Below are positions 17,214-25,374 of a DNA stretch of 64,000 nucleotides, one piece after another. A program made the position numbers and the translations under genes. The stretch spans positions 806,001 through 870,000 of the forward strand of contig NZ_JAMZEA010000001.1 of assembly GCF_024172125.1 (NCBI RefSeq). Reading direction: 5' to 3'. Origin of the DNA: Actinomadura rupiterrae. Lineage in GTDB: Bacteria > Actinomycetota > Actinomycetes > Streptosporangiales > Streptosporangiaceae. Positions within the stretch are counted from its first letter, which is position 1. Every line of letters begins with the position of its first letter. The notes beneath the pieces are model-generated. The model was not told the origin of the DNA, searched no databases, and worked only from the letters and a program-made list of their open reading frames with translations.

Positions 17214-18941
17214 TCAGCGTCGGGACGAGGCGAGCACGACGGACGCGCCCAGAGCAGCGAGGACGGCAAGCACCGCGGCGAAGACCGTGCTCCCGGTCGT
17301 CAGCCCGAGAGGGTCGCTCAGGTATCCGGCGGCGACCGGAAGGGTTCCGGCCAGGAGGTATCCGCCGACGTTGAGCGCCGCATTGGCCTCGGCCAGGCGG
17401 CGCGGCGGGACGTTCGAGTTCAGCAGCGACAGGCCGCCGAGCTGCCCGAGCCCCTGCCCGGCCCCGGCGAGGACAGCCGCCGCGACCAGCGGCACGACGG
17501 ACGCGCTGTGCACGGCCAGCACCAGTGTCCCCATACTCGCGAGCGTGCTCGCGGCTCCGGCCAGCAGCACCTTCCGCCGCGCAAGCCCCTGAACGGCGAA
17601 CTGCACGCCGGTCGCGGCAATGAACATCACGAACGCCGTCGCCCCCGCGACGATCCGGTTATCCGTCCCCAGCAGCCCCGACAGCAGCGACGGCCCGAGC
17701 GAGAGCACGAACGAGGTCGCCGTGATCCCCGGCGCGAACACCGCAACCCCCATCGCGAGATGCCCCCGATTCCCCCGAGGCACCCCAGGAACCCGCAGCC
17801 ACCCACCCGTCCGCCCAATCCTGCCAACCCCGGCCTCGCGACCACGCGCAACCCCGGCTTCGTGAACGCGCCCCGACTCAGCAACGTGGACACAACCCGC
17901 TTCGGCTTCGCGTCCAGCCCCCACCTCGGATTCCCGAACTGGACCCGCCTCGACTTCTCGCACACGCGCCGCCTCCGCCTCCCGAACGCACCCAGGCTCG
18001 GCATCCGCGACTCGCGCCGTCTCGGCCTCACGCACAGGCCCCGCCTCACGAACCCGCGCCACCTCGGCCTCGCGAACATCACGCTTCTCGGTGGCGTGAA
18101 CACGTCCCGCCTCGGCAGCGCGAACACGCTGCGACTCGGCAATCCGAACACGCACCGCTTCAGCCTCACCCACTTGCGCCACCTCGGCCTCGCGAACAGG
18201 CCCTGACCCCGGCTCGTGAACGGGCGCTGGGGCGGGCTTGTGGACACCATGCGTCTCGGCTGCGCGAACATGCTTCGCCACAGCGGCGCGGACGGGGCCC
18301 GGCTCGGTCGTGCGGACGTCGCGTGCCTCGGATTCGGGGGTGTTGGGCGACTTGCGGGTGTTGGGGAGGGGCATGCGGAGGACGGCGGCGATCGCGGTGG
18401 TCAGGAGGACGGCTTCGAGGGCGAAGACCGTCCAGGCCGGGCCGGTTTCGGAGAGGACGCCGGCGAGGAGCGGTCCGAGTCCGGCGCCGAAGACCATGGC
18501 GGTGGAGGCGAGCAGGGCGGCCAGGCGGCGGCGTTCGGGGCCCGCCACGTCCGTCACGGCGGCCATCCCGGCGGAGACCGCCGCGCCGACCGCGATGCCG
18601 GTAAGGAGCCGCGCGGCCATGAGCGCCGCAACGGACGAGGCGGTCGCGAACAGTCCGCATGCGACGAGCGCGGCGGCCAGTGCGGGCAGCAGGACGGGCT
18701 TGCGGCCCAGCCGGTCGGACGCGACGCCCGACACCAGCAGCGAGCCGAGCAGTCCGAGGATGTAGCAGGCGAAGACGACCGTGAGGGTGCCGCGCGAGAA
18801 GCCGATGCGGTGCTGCCACAGCACGTAGAGCGGGGTCGCGGCGTTCGACAGGACGAACACGGCGGTGACGGGCCAGGCGGCGAGCCAGACCTGGGCGGAC
18901 GTCGCCGGGCGGTGCGCGGGGGCGGTCCGGACCTGGAGCAT
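17214..18941 (-). CDS. MFS transporter with a repeat-filled central loop
   Basis: A 575-aa protein, about 175 residues longer than a normal MFS exporter. Helices 1-6 (SNAATPLYVLWQHRIGFSRG; loop DRLGRKPVLLPALAAALVA) and helices 7-12 (LAMGVAVFAPGITATSFVLS onward) match the family. Between them lies a tract of imperfect 8-9 residue units such as REAEVARV, RAAEAGRV and RESEVGAG, strongly charged and probably helical and cytoplasmic. The insertion keeps frame. Whether the protein still transports is unknown. The ATG follows AAGGAGGACCCCTC, an excellent ribosome-binding site. It is divergent from an ArsR-type regulator across a promoter bearing a 12-bp inverted repeat. Confidence 0.85.
   Translation of the reverse strand: MLQVRTAPAHRPATSAQVWLAAWPVTAVFVLSNAATPLYVLWQHRIGFSRGTLTVVFACYILGLLGSLLVSGVASDRLGRKPVLLPALAAALVACGLFATASSVAALMAARLLTGIAVGAAVSAGMAAVTDVAGPERRRLAALLASTAMVFGAGLGPLLAGVLSETGPAWTVFALEAVLLTTAIAAVLRMPLPNTRKSPNTPESEARDVRTTEPGPVRAAVAKHVRAAETHGVHKPAPAPVHEPGSGPVREAEVAQVGEAEAVRVRIAESQRVRAAEAGRVHATEKRDVREAEVARVREAGPVREAETARVADAEPGCVREAEAARVREVEAGPVRESEVGAGREAEAGCVHVAESGRVHEAGVARGREAGVGRIGRTGGWLRVPGVPRGNRGHLAMGVAVFAPGITATSFVLSLGPSLLSGLLGTDNRIVAGATAFVMFIAATGVQFAVQGLARRKVLLAGAASTLASMGTLVLAVHSASVVPLVAAAVLAGAGQGLGQLGGLSLLNSNVPPRRLAEANAALNVGGYLLAGTLPVAAGYLSDPLGLTTGSTVFAAVLAVLAALGASVVLASSRR
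17815..18270 (-). repeat. in-gene 24-27 bp degenerate repeats in MFS loop
   Basis: On the plus strand the motif CTCGGCCTCGCGAACA and variants recur every 24-27 bp about 17 times. In the gene frame this gives 8-9 residue units rich in Arg, Glu, Ala and Val. Units are diverged from each other but indels preserve frame. Confidence 0.85.
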
Positions 18942-18950
18942 GAGGGGTCC

Positions 18951-19006
18951 TCCTTGTACGAGATTTTTCGAACTTAGCATGCAGTACGATCAAACTCGTA
19001 CAAGGA
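18951..19006. promoter_or_regulatory. shared promoter with 12-bp inverted repeat (ArsR operator)
   Basis: TCCTTGTACGAG and CTCGTACAAGGA form a perfect 12-bp inverted repeat; each arm contains the ribosome-binding site of one of the two divergent genes. Inside it, TACGATCAAACTCGTA is a second short palindrome next to a TAGCAT -10 box. This is a likely binding site for the ArsR-type protein. Confidence 0.7.
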
Positions 19007-19012
19007 GGCGAG

Positions 19013-19390
19013 ATGCCGAAGACCCGAGTCCAGGACGCGATCCGCGAGCTGCCGGTCCCCGCGGACGCGCCCGCGCCCTTGCCCGAGCCGGACGTCGCCG
19101 ACCTGCGGCTGGAGACCGTGCTCGGCGTGCTGAGCGATCCGCTGCGGCTGGAGATCGTCCGGCGGCTGCTGCTGGAGCGCGAGGAGTTCGACCACACCTG
19201 CGGCTGGTTCGGGTTCGACCGGCCCAAGTCGTCCCTGACCCACCACTTCCGCGCGCTGCGCGACGCCGGGGTGATCCGGCAGCGCCAGTACGGCCTGGAG
19301 CGGCGCAGCCACGTCCGCACCGAGGACATCGAATCGCGCTTCCCCGGCCTGCTCGCCCTCGTCGTCGCCTGGACGCCCCCAGAAACCTGA
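19013..19390 (+). CDS. ArsR-type winged-helix regulator
   Basis: A 125-aa helix-turn-helix protein (LGVLSDPLRLEIVRRLL, then KSSLTHHFRALRDAGVIRQ, wing ending QYGLERRSHVR). No metal-binding cysteine pair is apparent, so it may sense an organic ligand rather than a metal. CAAGGAGGCGAG gives a strong ribosome-binding site before the ATG. It is divergent from the repeat-bearing MFS gene, its probable target. The last codons are copied repeatedly into the array that follows the gene. Confidence 0.85.
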   Translation: MPKTRVQDAIRELPVPADAPAPLPEPDVADLRLETVLGVLSDPLRLEIVRRLLLEREEFDHTCGWFGFDRPKSSLTHHFRALRDAGVIRQRQYGLERRSHVRTEDIESRFPGLLALVVAWTPPET

Positions 19391-19737
19391 CACGCCTCCC
19401 GTCGCCAGGACGCCCCCGGCCGCCTGGCGCACTCGTCCTCGCCAGGGCACTCCGGGCCGCCTGGCGCACTCGTCCTCGCCAGGACGCCGCCGGAGACCCG
19501 GCGGGCCCGCCGTCACAAGAGACCTGACGCGCTCGTCCCCTGCAGGAGGCTCCCGAGGCTCTGGCGCGCTCGTCCTGGCGGAGGTCTGGCGCGCTCGCCC
19601 TGGCGGAGGTCCGGCGCGCTCGTCCTTGCCAGGACGCCCCAGAACCTTGGCGCCGTCGCCCTTGCCGGGACGCCCCAAAGACCTGAACGCGCTCGTTGCC
19701 GCAAGGGCGCTGCCGCGAACCTGAGCGGCTTTTCATC
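19362..19737 (+). repeat. ~37-bp degenerate tandem array copied from a gene 3' end
   Basis: About ten units with consensus close to CCTCGCCAGGACGCCCCCGG followed by AGACCTGGCGCGCTCGT. The first unit is the end of the ArsR-type gene itself: CTCGTCGTCGCCTGGACGCC reading into its stop codon. Two units are shortened to about 25 bp. The period is not a multiple of three and no gene is supported here. Confidence 0.85.
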
Positions 19738-19858
19738 AATTGGCGATAAGAATCGGCTCCAGGGCTGGTCGTACGGGCGATTTCACGGTCGAATCCGTTG
19801 TGAGAACGCCGTGTGAACAAGCACACCGGCTCGGCATCCATGCCATCGAGGAGCAGCC

Positions 19859-21103
19859 ATGGGGGCGCTTGTCCTGGCCACCGGAGCACCGGCCGCCTAC
19901 GTCGCCGGATTCGCCGTGTTCAAGGTCGCGGGGCGCCGCATGCCGAGACTCGCCGGATCCCGGCCGCTCCAGACCACCTGGAACCTCGCGACGTCCCCGC
20001 TGTGGCTGTGCGGCCTCGCGCTGCTGATCTACGGGCTCGGGCTGCAGAGCTACGTCCTGACCCGGATCCCGCCGAGCCTGGTCGTCCCGATGTACGGGCC
20101 GGTCATGCTCGTCCTGCTGCTGATCTCGGTGTCCAACTTCGGCGAGCGGGTCGGGATGGGCGAGACGCGGGCGTTCCTCGTGCTCGTCCTGTCGCTGCTC
20201 TCCCTCGCCGCCGCCGGGGACATGCTGAACGGCCACCGACCGCCGTCCGGCGCCGGCCCCTGGGACGCGACGGCCCCGCTGTGGCGCGTCGCCGCCGTGA
20301 TCGGGCCGTCCGTACTGATCCCGCTGTGGCTGTTCACCGTCCGGGACAAGGCCGTTTCCGGACGCCACGCGAAGCGCGTCACGGGCGTCGCCTACGGCCT
20401 CGGCGCCGGTGTCGTCGTCGGCTGCGCGGAGAGCTCCGGCGCGAGCATCGCCCGCATGCTCCGGCACGACGTGCACGACTGGGAGGCCGTCCTCCGCACC
20501 CCGCACCTGTACGTGGTCGTCGTCGCCGGACTCCTCGGCGCCGCGCTCGCCCACATCGGCCTGCAGCGCTGCCGCCTGTCCGTCGTGATCATCGTCCTGG
20601 CGGTCGGCTCCAAGGCGTCCCTGTGGCTCACCGGGATCCTCGTCTACGGCCAGCCCTTCCCGCACGGCCCGGCCCGCTTCGCCCTCACGGGTGTGGGCCT
20701 GGCGATGGCGATCCTCGCCGTCCTGCTGATCCCCCGGCATGAGCCCGAGGACCGCGACGCCCTGGTCGCCACCGACACCGTCCGCCGCGCCCCCCGCCGC
20801 CAGGACGGCGCCTACTCCACCCCCCTCCGCCCCCAGACCACCCCGCAACCGCCCGCGCCCGAGCCCGTCGTCCCTGCCGCGCCCCAGCCCGTCCCCACCT
20901 TGGCCGCCCCGGTCCCGCCCAGCGTCGCGGACGACCCCAACATCCTCTTCACCCCGCCCGGCCCGATCTCCGCCTCCCCGCCGCCCCCGGGCCCGTCCAT
21001 CTGGGACGTCCCGACCGACCCTGAACCCGAACCGAAGTCCTCCCGCCTCCCCCGCCGAGCCCGAAGCGCCGCCGCCATGCGAGACCAATCCCGCCCGTCC
21101 TAA
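19859..21103 (+). CDS. polytopic membrane protein with Pro-rich tail
   Basis: A 414-aa protein with about eight or nine hydrophobic segments in the first 300 residues (LWLCGLALLIYGLGLQSYVL, VVPMYGPVMLVLLLISVS, LVLVLSLLSLAAAGDML, VVIIVLAVGSKASLWLTGILV), resembling drug/metabolite-type carriers without being a clear EamA protein. The last ~115 residues are a soluble tail rich in Pro and Ala, likely cytoplasmic. The substrate is unknown. GAGGAGCAGCC precedes the ATG at good spacing. The stop codon runs straight into a 15-bp repeat array. Confidence 0.75.
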   Translation: MGALVLATGAPAAYVAGFAVFKVAGRRMPRLAGSRPLQTTWNLATSPLWLCGLALLIYGLGLQSYVLTRIPPSLVVPMYGPVMLVLLLISVSNFGERVGMGETRAFLVLVLSLLSLAAAGDMLNGHRPPSGAGPWDATAPLWRVAAVIGPSVLIPLWLFTVRDKAVSGRHAKRVTGVAYGLGAGVVVGCAESSGASIARMLRHDVHDWEAVLRTPHLYVVVVAGLLGAALAHIGLQRCRLSVVIIVLAVGSKASLWLTGILVYGQPFPHGPARFALTGVGLAMAILAVLLIPRHEPEDRDALVATDTVRRAPRRQDGAYSTPLRPQTTPQPPAPEPVVPAAPQPVPTLAAPVPPSVADDPNILFTPPGPISASPPPPGPSIWDVPTDPEPEPKSSRLPRRARSAAAMRDQSRPS

Positions 21104-21400
21104 CCCCCAACACGAACCCCCAACGCCGGACCTGCAACGCGAACACGCAACGCAAACCCGCAGCATGGACGCGCACCATGGGCACGCAACACACACGCGG
21201 ATCGCTGACGCGCAGCACAGGCCCGCAACGCGGACAGCAGCACGGACGCCCAACACGGACACGCAGGCGGACGCGCAACACAGGCACGCAGCACGGACGC
21301 GCAACACAGGCGCGCAGCACGGACGCGCAACACGGACGCGCAACACGGGTGCGCAGCACGGGCACGCAGCACGGGCACGCAAAACTGACTCTGAGCGCGA
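21104..21400 (+). repeat. 15-bp degenerate tandem array
   Basis: Immediately after the stop codon of the membrane protein gene, units like GCGCAACACGGACGC repeat at 15-bp steps; the clearest stretch is about 21190-21380. The unit length is a multiple of three and several frames are open, but no ribosome-binding site or family resemblance supports a gene. Confidence 0.8.
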
Positions 21401-21439
21401 ACGCGCAATGCAGACGTGCAGCGCAGGCGTGCAAAGCGG

Positions 21440-21875
21440 AAGGTCAACGCGGGAGCGCGTCTCAAGCCACGGGATACGGATCACGGGACGCGATGCGTCT
21501 CACGATGCGGGGTACGCCTCGCAGCGCGTGGAACGGGCCAAGCCGAAGCCGCGCATCACGACAAGCCGTGCGCATGCATCGCACAGGACGCATCGCACGG
21601 GCTTGCAGCGCAAATCACGATGCGTCGGACATCGAGCCAGGCGAAGCATCACCGCGGTCGGCGCAGGTCCCGCCAAGCAACCCACGGCCGGGCGCGCTCA
21701 TCCACGACGCCCAGGCCGACGCACCACGACTGCAACGCCGACCCGATAGTGGACACCTGAGCCGAGGTGAGACACCTGAGCCGGTGTGGGGCACAACAGC
21801 AACACCTGGACCAGAGCAGGGCACGACGGCGACGCCTGGGCCGGTTCGGGCACCTGCCAGCGCCGCCTGCTCCGG
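21440..21875 (+). repeat. mixed degenerate repeats, no gene seen
   Basis: The array changes character here. Variants of CACGATGCGTCTCACG and CATCGCACGG recur between 21440 and 21660, and from about 21748 units of about 31 bp begin GACACCTGAGCC. I see no supported gene in this stretch. Confidence 0.6.
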
Positions 21876-21976
21876 TGCGTCGCCGAACGAGCAACGCGGG
21901 CCTCACGATGCGTCTCAGGACGAGCGACGCGGGCCCTCATGGTGCGTGTCAGGACAGGCGGCGGGAGTCGCGGCGG
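21876..21976 (+). repeat. 33-34 bp tandem repeat ending inside the DivIVA-domain gene
   Basis: Three units begin TGCGTCGCCGAACGAGC, TGCGTCTCAGGACGAGCG and TGCGTGTCAGGACAGGCG. The third contains the stop codon and last codons of the minus-strand DivIVA-domain gene, so the array extends outward from that gene's 3' end. Confidence 0.8.
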
Positions 21977-22209
21977 AAGGCGCGCGCCTCGTCGCGTTCG
22001 CGGATGAGACGCGCCATCTCGTCCCGTACCTGGTCGAGGAACGCGTCCACCTCGTCCATGGAGTAGCCCGGCATGAGGCGCGTGGTGGTGAAGCGCGTCC
22101 GCTCGACGTCCGCCGGGGTCATGCGTCGCGGGGGCGGGTAGATCAGGTCCTGGCCCCCGCGCGGGGAGCCGTTCAGCAGTGCCTGCCACATGGATCGCTC
22201 GTTGCCCAT
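21949..22209 (-). CDS. DivIVA domain-containing protein
   Basis: An 86-aa protein whose core, MTPADVERTRFTTTRLMPGY followed by SMDEVDAFLDQVRDEMARLI, is the DivIVA N-terminal domain, which binds curved membrane and recruits growth or division proteins at poles and septa. Only this domain and a short charged helix are present, so it is far shorter than Wag31/DivIVA and probably a partner or paralogue. TAGACG ends 6 nt before the chosen ATG (leaderless); a GTG two codons earlier is possible. Confidence 0.85.
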   Translation of the reverse strand: MGNERSMWQALLNGSPRGGQDLIYPPPRRMTPADVERTRFTTTRLMPGYSMDEVDAFLDQVRDEMARLIRERDEARAFRRDSRRLS

Positions 22210-22463
22210 GCGCACCGTCTAACACGCCTGATCGCCGCCCGGCATCGAATCGGCGGCAGATTGTTGCGCAAGTGCGGATTGGCTTTGAAACTTTGGTCAC
22301 CGATGAGCAAGACCGCCGGATCGGGATTATGAGTGGCTACGCACAGTGCATTCATTCGAAAGCCGCGTCCAGAGGACTTTCCCACCTCGCCCCACCACGA
22401 CCCACGCCAGCGCAGCCCAGCTCACCCGCACCCACCTCCCTCCCCTGCTCGCCGAAGCCCGCC

Positions 22464-23099
22464 TCACGGACTCGTGATGGTCACCGGCGGCGTCACCAGG
22501 TAGGAGCCGTCCATCGAGAAGCCGTCGCCGGCATTGATCAGCGCGGGGTCGCACGACGCGTTCACCGTCTGGACGACGAGGTCGCCGCCGCTGATCGTGA
22601 GCCGTGCCCCGCTGTTGGTGTAGGTCCAGCCGAGGGTGGCGGTCCCGCCGCCCGGGCCGCCGAGCGTCGCCTGGCAGCCGTCGCTTGAGGCGATCGTGAA
22701 CCGGGCCCCGGGGATCGAGCCGCGCGCCGTCCCGAACGAGTAGGAGCCACCGACCATGTAGTAGGGCAGGCCGACGACCGTGATCTTGATCAGGAGGCCG
22801 AGCGGCCCGAGGCAGTACCCGCTCGGCGCGCCGGTGCTGCTGAACGTCCAGGCGTCGATCCTGCCGACCGCGTCCGGATGGCCGAAGATGGGCGCCCAGG
22901 TCACCTTGATGGTCGAGGAGTCGCAGCTGGTCGACGCGCCCGTGCTGCTGTCGGTGATGTGAACCGTGGTGGACGTTGCGGTCGAACTCGTCGCTCCCGT
23001 GACCGTCCACGTGGCCGCCGAAGCAGGGACGGCACCGAGCGCGATGAGCGCCGCAACGCCAGTCGACGCGGCAAAGCCCCGGCGCAGAGTTCGTGACAT
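22464..23099 (-). CDS. secreted protein of unknown function
   Basis: A 211-aa protein with a clear signal peptide (RRGFAASTGVAALIALGAVPASA, cleavage likely after PASA), so it is exported. The mature part is rich in Thr, Ser and Gly with two well-separated cysteine pairs and beta-rich segments (TWTVTGATSSTATSTTVHIT). I do not recognise a family. The ATG follows a GAGAGGG sequence; an upstream ATG would put charged residues before the signal and is less likely. Local GC content is lower than in the flanking regions. Confidence 0.75.
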   Translation of the reverse strand: MSRTLRRGFAASTGVAALIALGAVPASAATWTVTGATSSTATSTTVHITDSSTGASTSCDSSTIKVTWAPIFGHPDAVGRIDAWTFSSTGAPSGYCLGPLGLLIKITVVGLPYYMVGGSYSFGTARGSIPGARFTIASSDGCQATLGGPGGGTATLGWTYTNSGARLTISGGDLVVQTVNASCDPALINAGDGFSMDGSYLVTPPVTITSP

Positions 23100-23348
23100 G
23101 ACTTTTCCCTCTCCCACCATCGACCATGGATAACGGAAAGATAAGCCCATGCCTTTGTCGAAACAATGACCAGATCACGCCACTACTCAGAGATTGAGCA
23201 AGGCGAAATGTACCTGCCTGACAATCCGAGTCCGCAGCGAAGACAGAACATCCCGCCAGGCATTATTCGCAACACGCGCCCCCTCGACGATCACTCATGC
23301 GGTTAGCAGCTACATCTGTACCAGCGTGACAAAACGAGGACTCCCACT

Positions 23349-23783
23349 TCACGCTCCACAGGCGGCCGCAATCGCCGCCGGGTCCCAATAGAAGGGACGG
23401 CACTCCAGCATCATGCCGTCCCGCACCTTGATCAGCTGGACGATGCGGGTCTCCACCTCGCGCCCGGTGGCTTTGGCCCGGAACCGGACGCGGTTGCTCA
23501 CCACGACCGTGTCACCGTCCCCCCAGTGCTCCTGGTCCAGGAACTCCATCGACTCCCAGGTCCCGCCGAAAGCGGCCATGAACCGCTCCATTCCCTCGTG
23601 GCCACGCCATTCCCCAGTGCCACTGAACGGCATCCCGGGCGCCTGGTAGAGCACGACGTCCGGATCGAGATAAGCAGCAACCGACACAAAGCTCGCCCTG
23701 CCGTACCCGCCCCCGGCCACATAAGCGGCCTCGGCCTCATAAAACCCTTCCATCACGCCCCACGCGTCCAACTCGTTCGCCAT
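23349..23783 (-). CDS. SnoaL-like (NTF2-fold) protein
   Basis: A 144-aa protein of the SnoaL/ketosteroid-isomerase-like NTF2 superfamily: an N-terminal helix (ANELDAWGVMEGFYEAEAAYV), AAYLDPDVVLYQAPGMPFSG, WRGHEGMERFMAAFGGTW, then sheet strands VVVSNRVRFRAKATGREVE and GMMLECRPFYWDP. Members bind or isomerise small hydrophobic ligands, or act as oxidation-resistance accessory proteins; no specific role can be assigned. GGGAGGAGAGAC before the ATG is a strong ribosome-binding site. Confidence 0.85.
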   Translation of the reverse strand: MANELDAWGVMEGFYEAEAAYVAGGGYGRASFVSVAAYLDPDVVLYQAPGMPFSGTGEWRGHEGMERFMAAFGGTWESMEFLDQEHWGDGDTVVVSNRVRFRAKATGREVETRIVQLIKVRDGMMLECRPFYWDPAAIAAACGA

Positions 23784-23966
23784 GTCTCTCCTCCCGGCCA
23801 CCGAGCATGGACGCCAGGCCCTCGCAGCGCTGGCGAAAATCCGACACTTGACCCCCGGCTCTCTACTGCCGCTTGTGGCCACACTGGCTCATTGACCCTC
23901 ATAGACAACAGCTGCAAACCTTCTCGCCTGGCCCCAATGCCTTGAGAACCGATGAGGTCGACACTC

Positions 23967-24827
23967 ATGGCTCGTCTCGTCTTTCGCGGAGTTGCCTGGA
24001 CGGCGGCGTGCGTGGTCGCCGCCACGAGCGCGTCGGCCCCGACGGCCTCAGCGGCCGTGCCGCACACCGTCAAGGACGGTTGCTGCGAGGCGTATCGCAT
24101 GTGGATCGGAATCAATCAGGAAGTGCTCACCCTGCCGAGTCGCGCATCGTTGTGGCGGACGACGCCCGCCGGTTGGTCGGCGCTCGATCCCGACCCGCAC
24201 TACTTCCTGGCCCCTGGCAAGAAGCTGAGACTCAGCGCCGTCATCGGCGTCGACGCGACCAGTCATCCCAGCAAGGCGCGATACCGGTGGGAGGTCTCGT
24301 GCCTTGAGCCGGACTTCCGGCAGTATTCAGCCTGGACGTGGACGAAGATTCCGGGTGGCCTGAACCACAGCCCGAGCAGCCCCGTCGTCCCGGCGAAACA
24401 GCTCACGGGGACGTTGACACCCAAGAAGTGCACCAAGGGTTACGTCTGGGTTCAGTACGACCAGGGCAACCCGAGTTATGGCTATGCGCTGGCCGCCTCG
24501 TTTGATACCGGGAGGCCGCATCCGCTTCCCAAGACGATGACCGTGTGGAAATGGGTACCCAAGAGCACCGCCGACACGATTCGCCGCACGCACAGATACC
24601 CGGTCGCCAAGAGCACCGTCTACGGGCAGTACTTCTTCACGAGCCGAGCGTATGCGAATGGGCTCGCTAAGCAGTTCCGGGGGTATCGGCTGGTCCAGGG
24701 GACGCTCTCGGGCGCGGACGTCGTCTACCTGTTCACAGAGAACAAGCGCACTGACACCGGCATTGTCGGGGCGTTCTTTCGGAAGAAGCTCGCACAGCCC
24801 AAGGCCACGTTCAGAATGGTCAAGTAA
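23967..24827 (+). CDS. secreted protein of unknown function
   Basis: A 286-aa protein with a signal peptide (LVFRGVAWTAACVVAATSASA, cleavage near ASAAV). The mature part has many Trp, Tyr and Lys residues and two adjacent cysteines (DGCCEAYRMW). I do not recognise a family. Its GC content and use of AT-ending codons are visibly lower than the window average, suggesting acquisition from elsewhere. The ATG is chosen with GAGG about 9 nt upstream; an ATG five codons earlier is open. It ends 8 bp from the convergent Tad operon. Confidence 0.7.
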   Translation: MARLVFRGVAWTAACVVAATSASAPTASAAVPHTVKDGCCEAYRMWIGINQEVLTLPSRASLWRTTPAGWSALDPDPHYFLAPGKKLRLSAVIGVDATSHPSKARYRWEVSCLEPDFRQYSAWTWTKIPGGLNHSPSSPVVPAKQLTGTLTPKKCTKGYVWVQYDQGNPSYGYALAASFDTGRPHPLPKTMTVWKWVPKSTADTIRRTHRYPVAKSTVYGQYFFTSRAYANGLAKQFRGYRLVQGTLSGADVVYLFTENKRTDTGIVGAFFRKKLAQPKATFRMVK

Positions 24828-24834
24828 GGCCCCG

Positions 24835-25374
24835 CTACCGCGGGTTGTCGGCCGTTACGGGATGGGCGGTGGCGTTGGAGCTCATATGGAATTCGCCCAT
24901 GCCGGGAATGATGCCGAGCAGCTGCGGATGGACGGTGATCTGGACGGAGACGCGGACCTCGTTCGGGGTCGGGTCGCAGTTGCGAGCGTCCACCTGCTGG
25001 CCGTAGTCGTCCAGGAGGGAGTAGGCGCTCGCGCACGCGTTCAGCGTGTCGATCTGGACCTTGCCCGTGTCGCGGAGGGTCGCGGTGTCGATCTGGTTCG
25101 CTCCTGCGCGCGCGGCCTGCTCGGCCATGTCCGCGGCGCGCTGGCGGGCGTGGATCGCGCGTCCGCCATCCAGGAGCAGGCCGGCGAGGACGAACACGGC
25201 AGGCGTGAAAAGGACGATGTAGAGCGTGATCGTCCCCCGATCGCGTTCGGCCGGGTCGCGAAGCCTGCCGAACAGCGCGTACCGGCGTTCACCACGCTGC
25301 CGTGCCGGACGTGTGTGGTCCTGGCGTCCGTGTCCCGGGCGCCGGCGTTGCCGCCTCGGGTGCCGTGAGGTCAT
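24835..25374 (-). CDS. TadG/TadE-like pilus assembly protein
   Basis: A 179-aa protein of the Tad minor-pilin or pilus-associated type. After a ~45-residue basic leader comes RDRGTITLYIVLFTPAVFVL, a single membrane helix, then GGRAIHARQRAADMAEQAAR, the TadG-like helix, and a short extracytoplasmic domain with one cysteine pair. Its ATG overlaps the stop of the preceding gene (ATGA), so translation is coupled. It is the last gene of the operon. Confidence 0.85.
   Translation of the reverse strand: MTSRHPRRQRRRPGHGRQDHTRPARQRGERRYALFGRLRDPAERDRGTITLYIVLFTPAVFVLAGLLLDGGRAIHARQRAADMAEQAARAGANQIDTATLRDTGKVQIDTLNACASAYSLLDDYGQQVDARNCDPTPNEVRVSVQITVHPQLLGIIPGMGEFHMSSNATAHPVTADNPR

Noticed and set aside
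19362..19737. CRISPR array
   Set aside because: Units are contiguous and degenerate with no constant repeat separated by unique spacers, and no cas genes are present. The same applies to the 18-, 30- and 104-bp arrays.
21178..22332. 384-codon plus-strand frame over the 15-bp array and DivIVA-domain gene
   Set aside because: It is composed of repeat translation and antisense of the DivIVA-domain gene.
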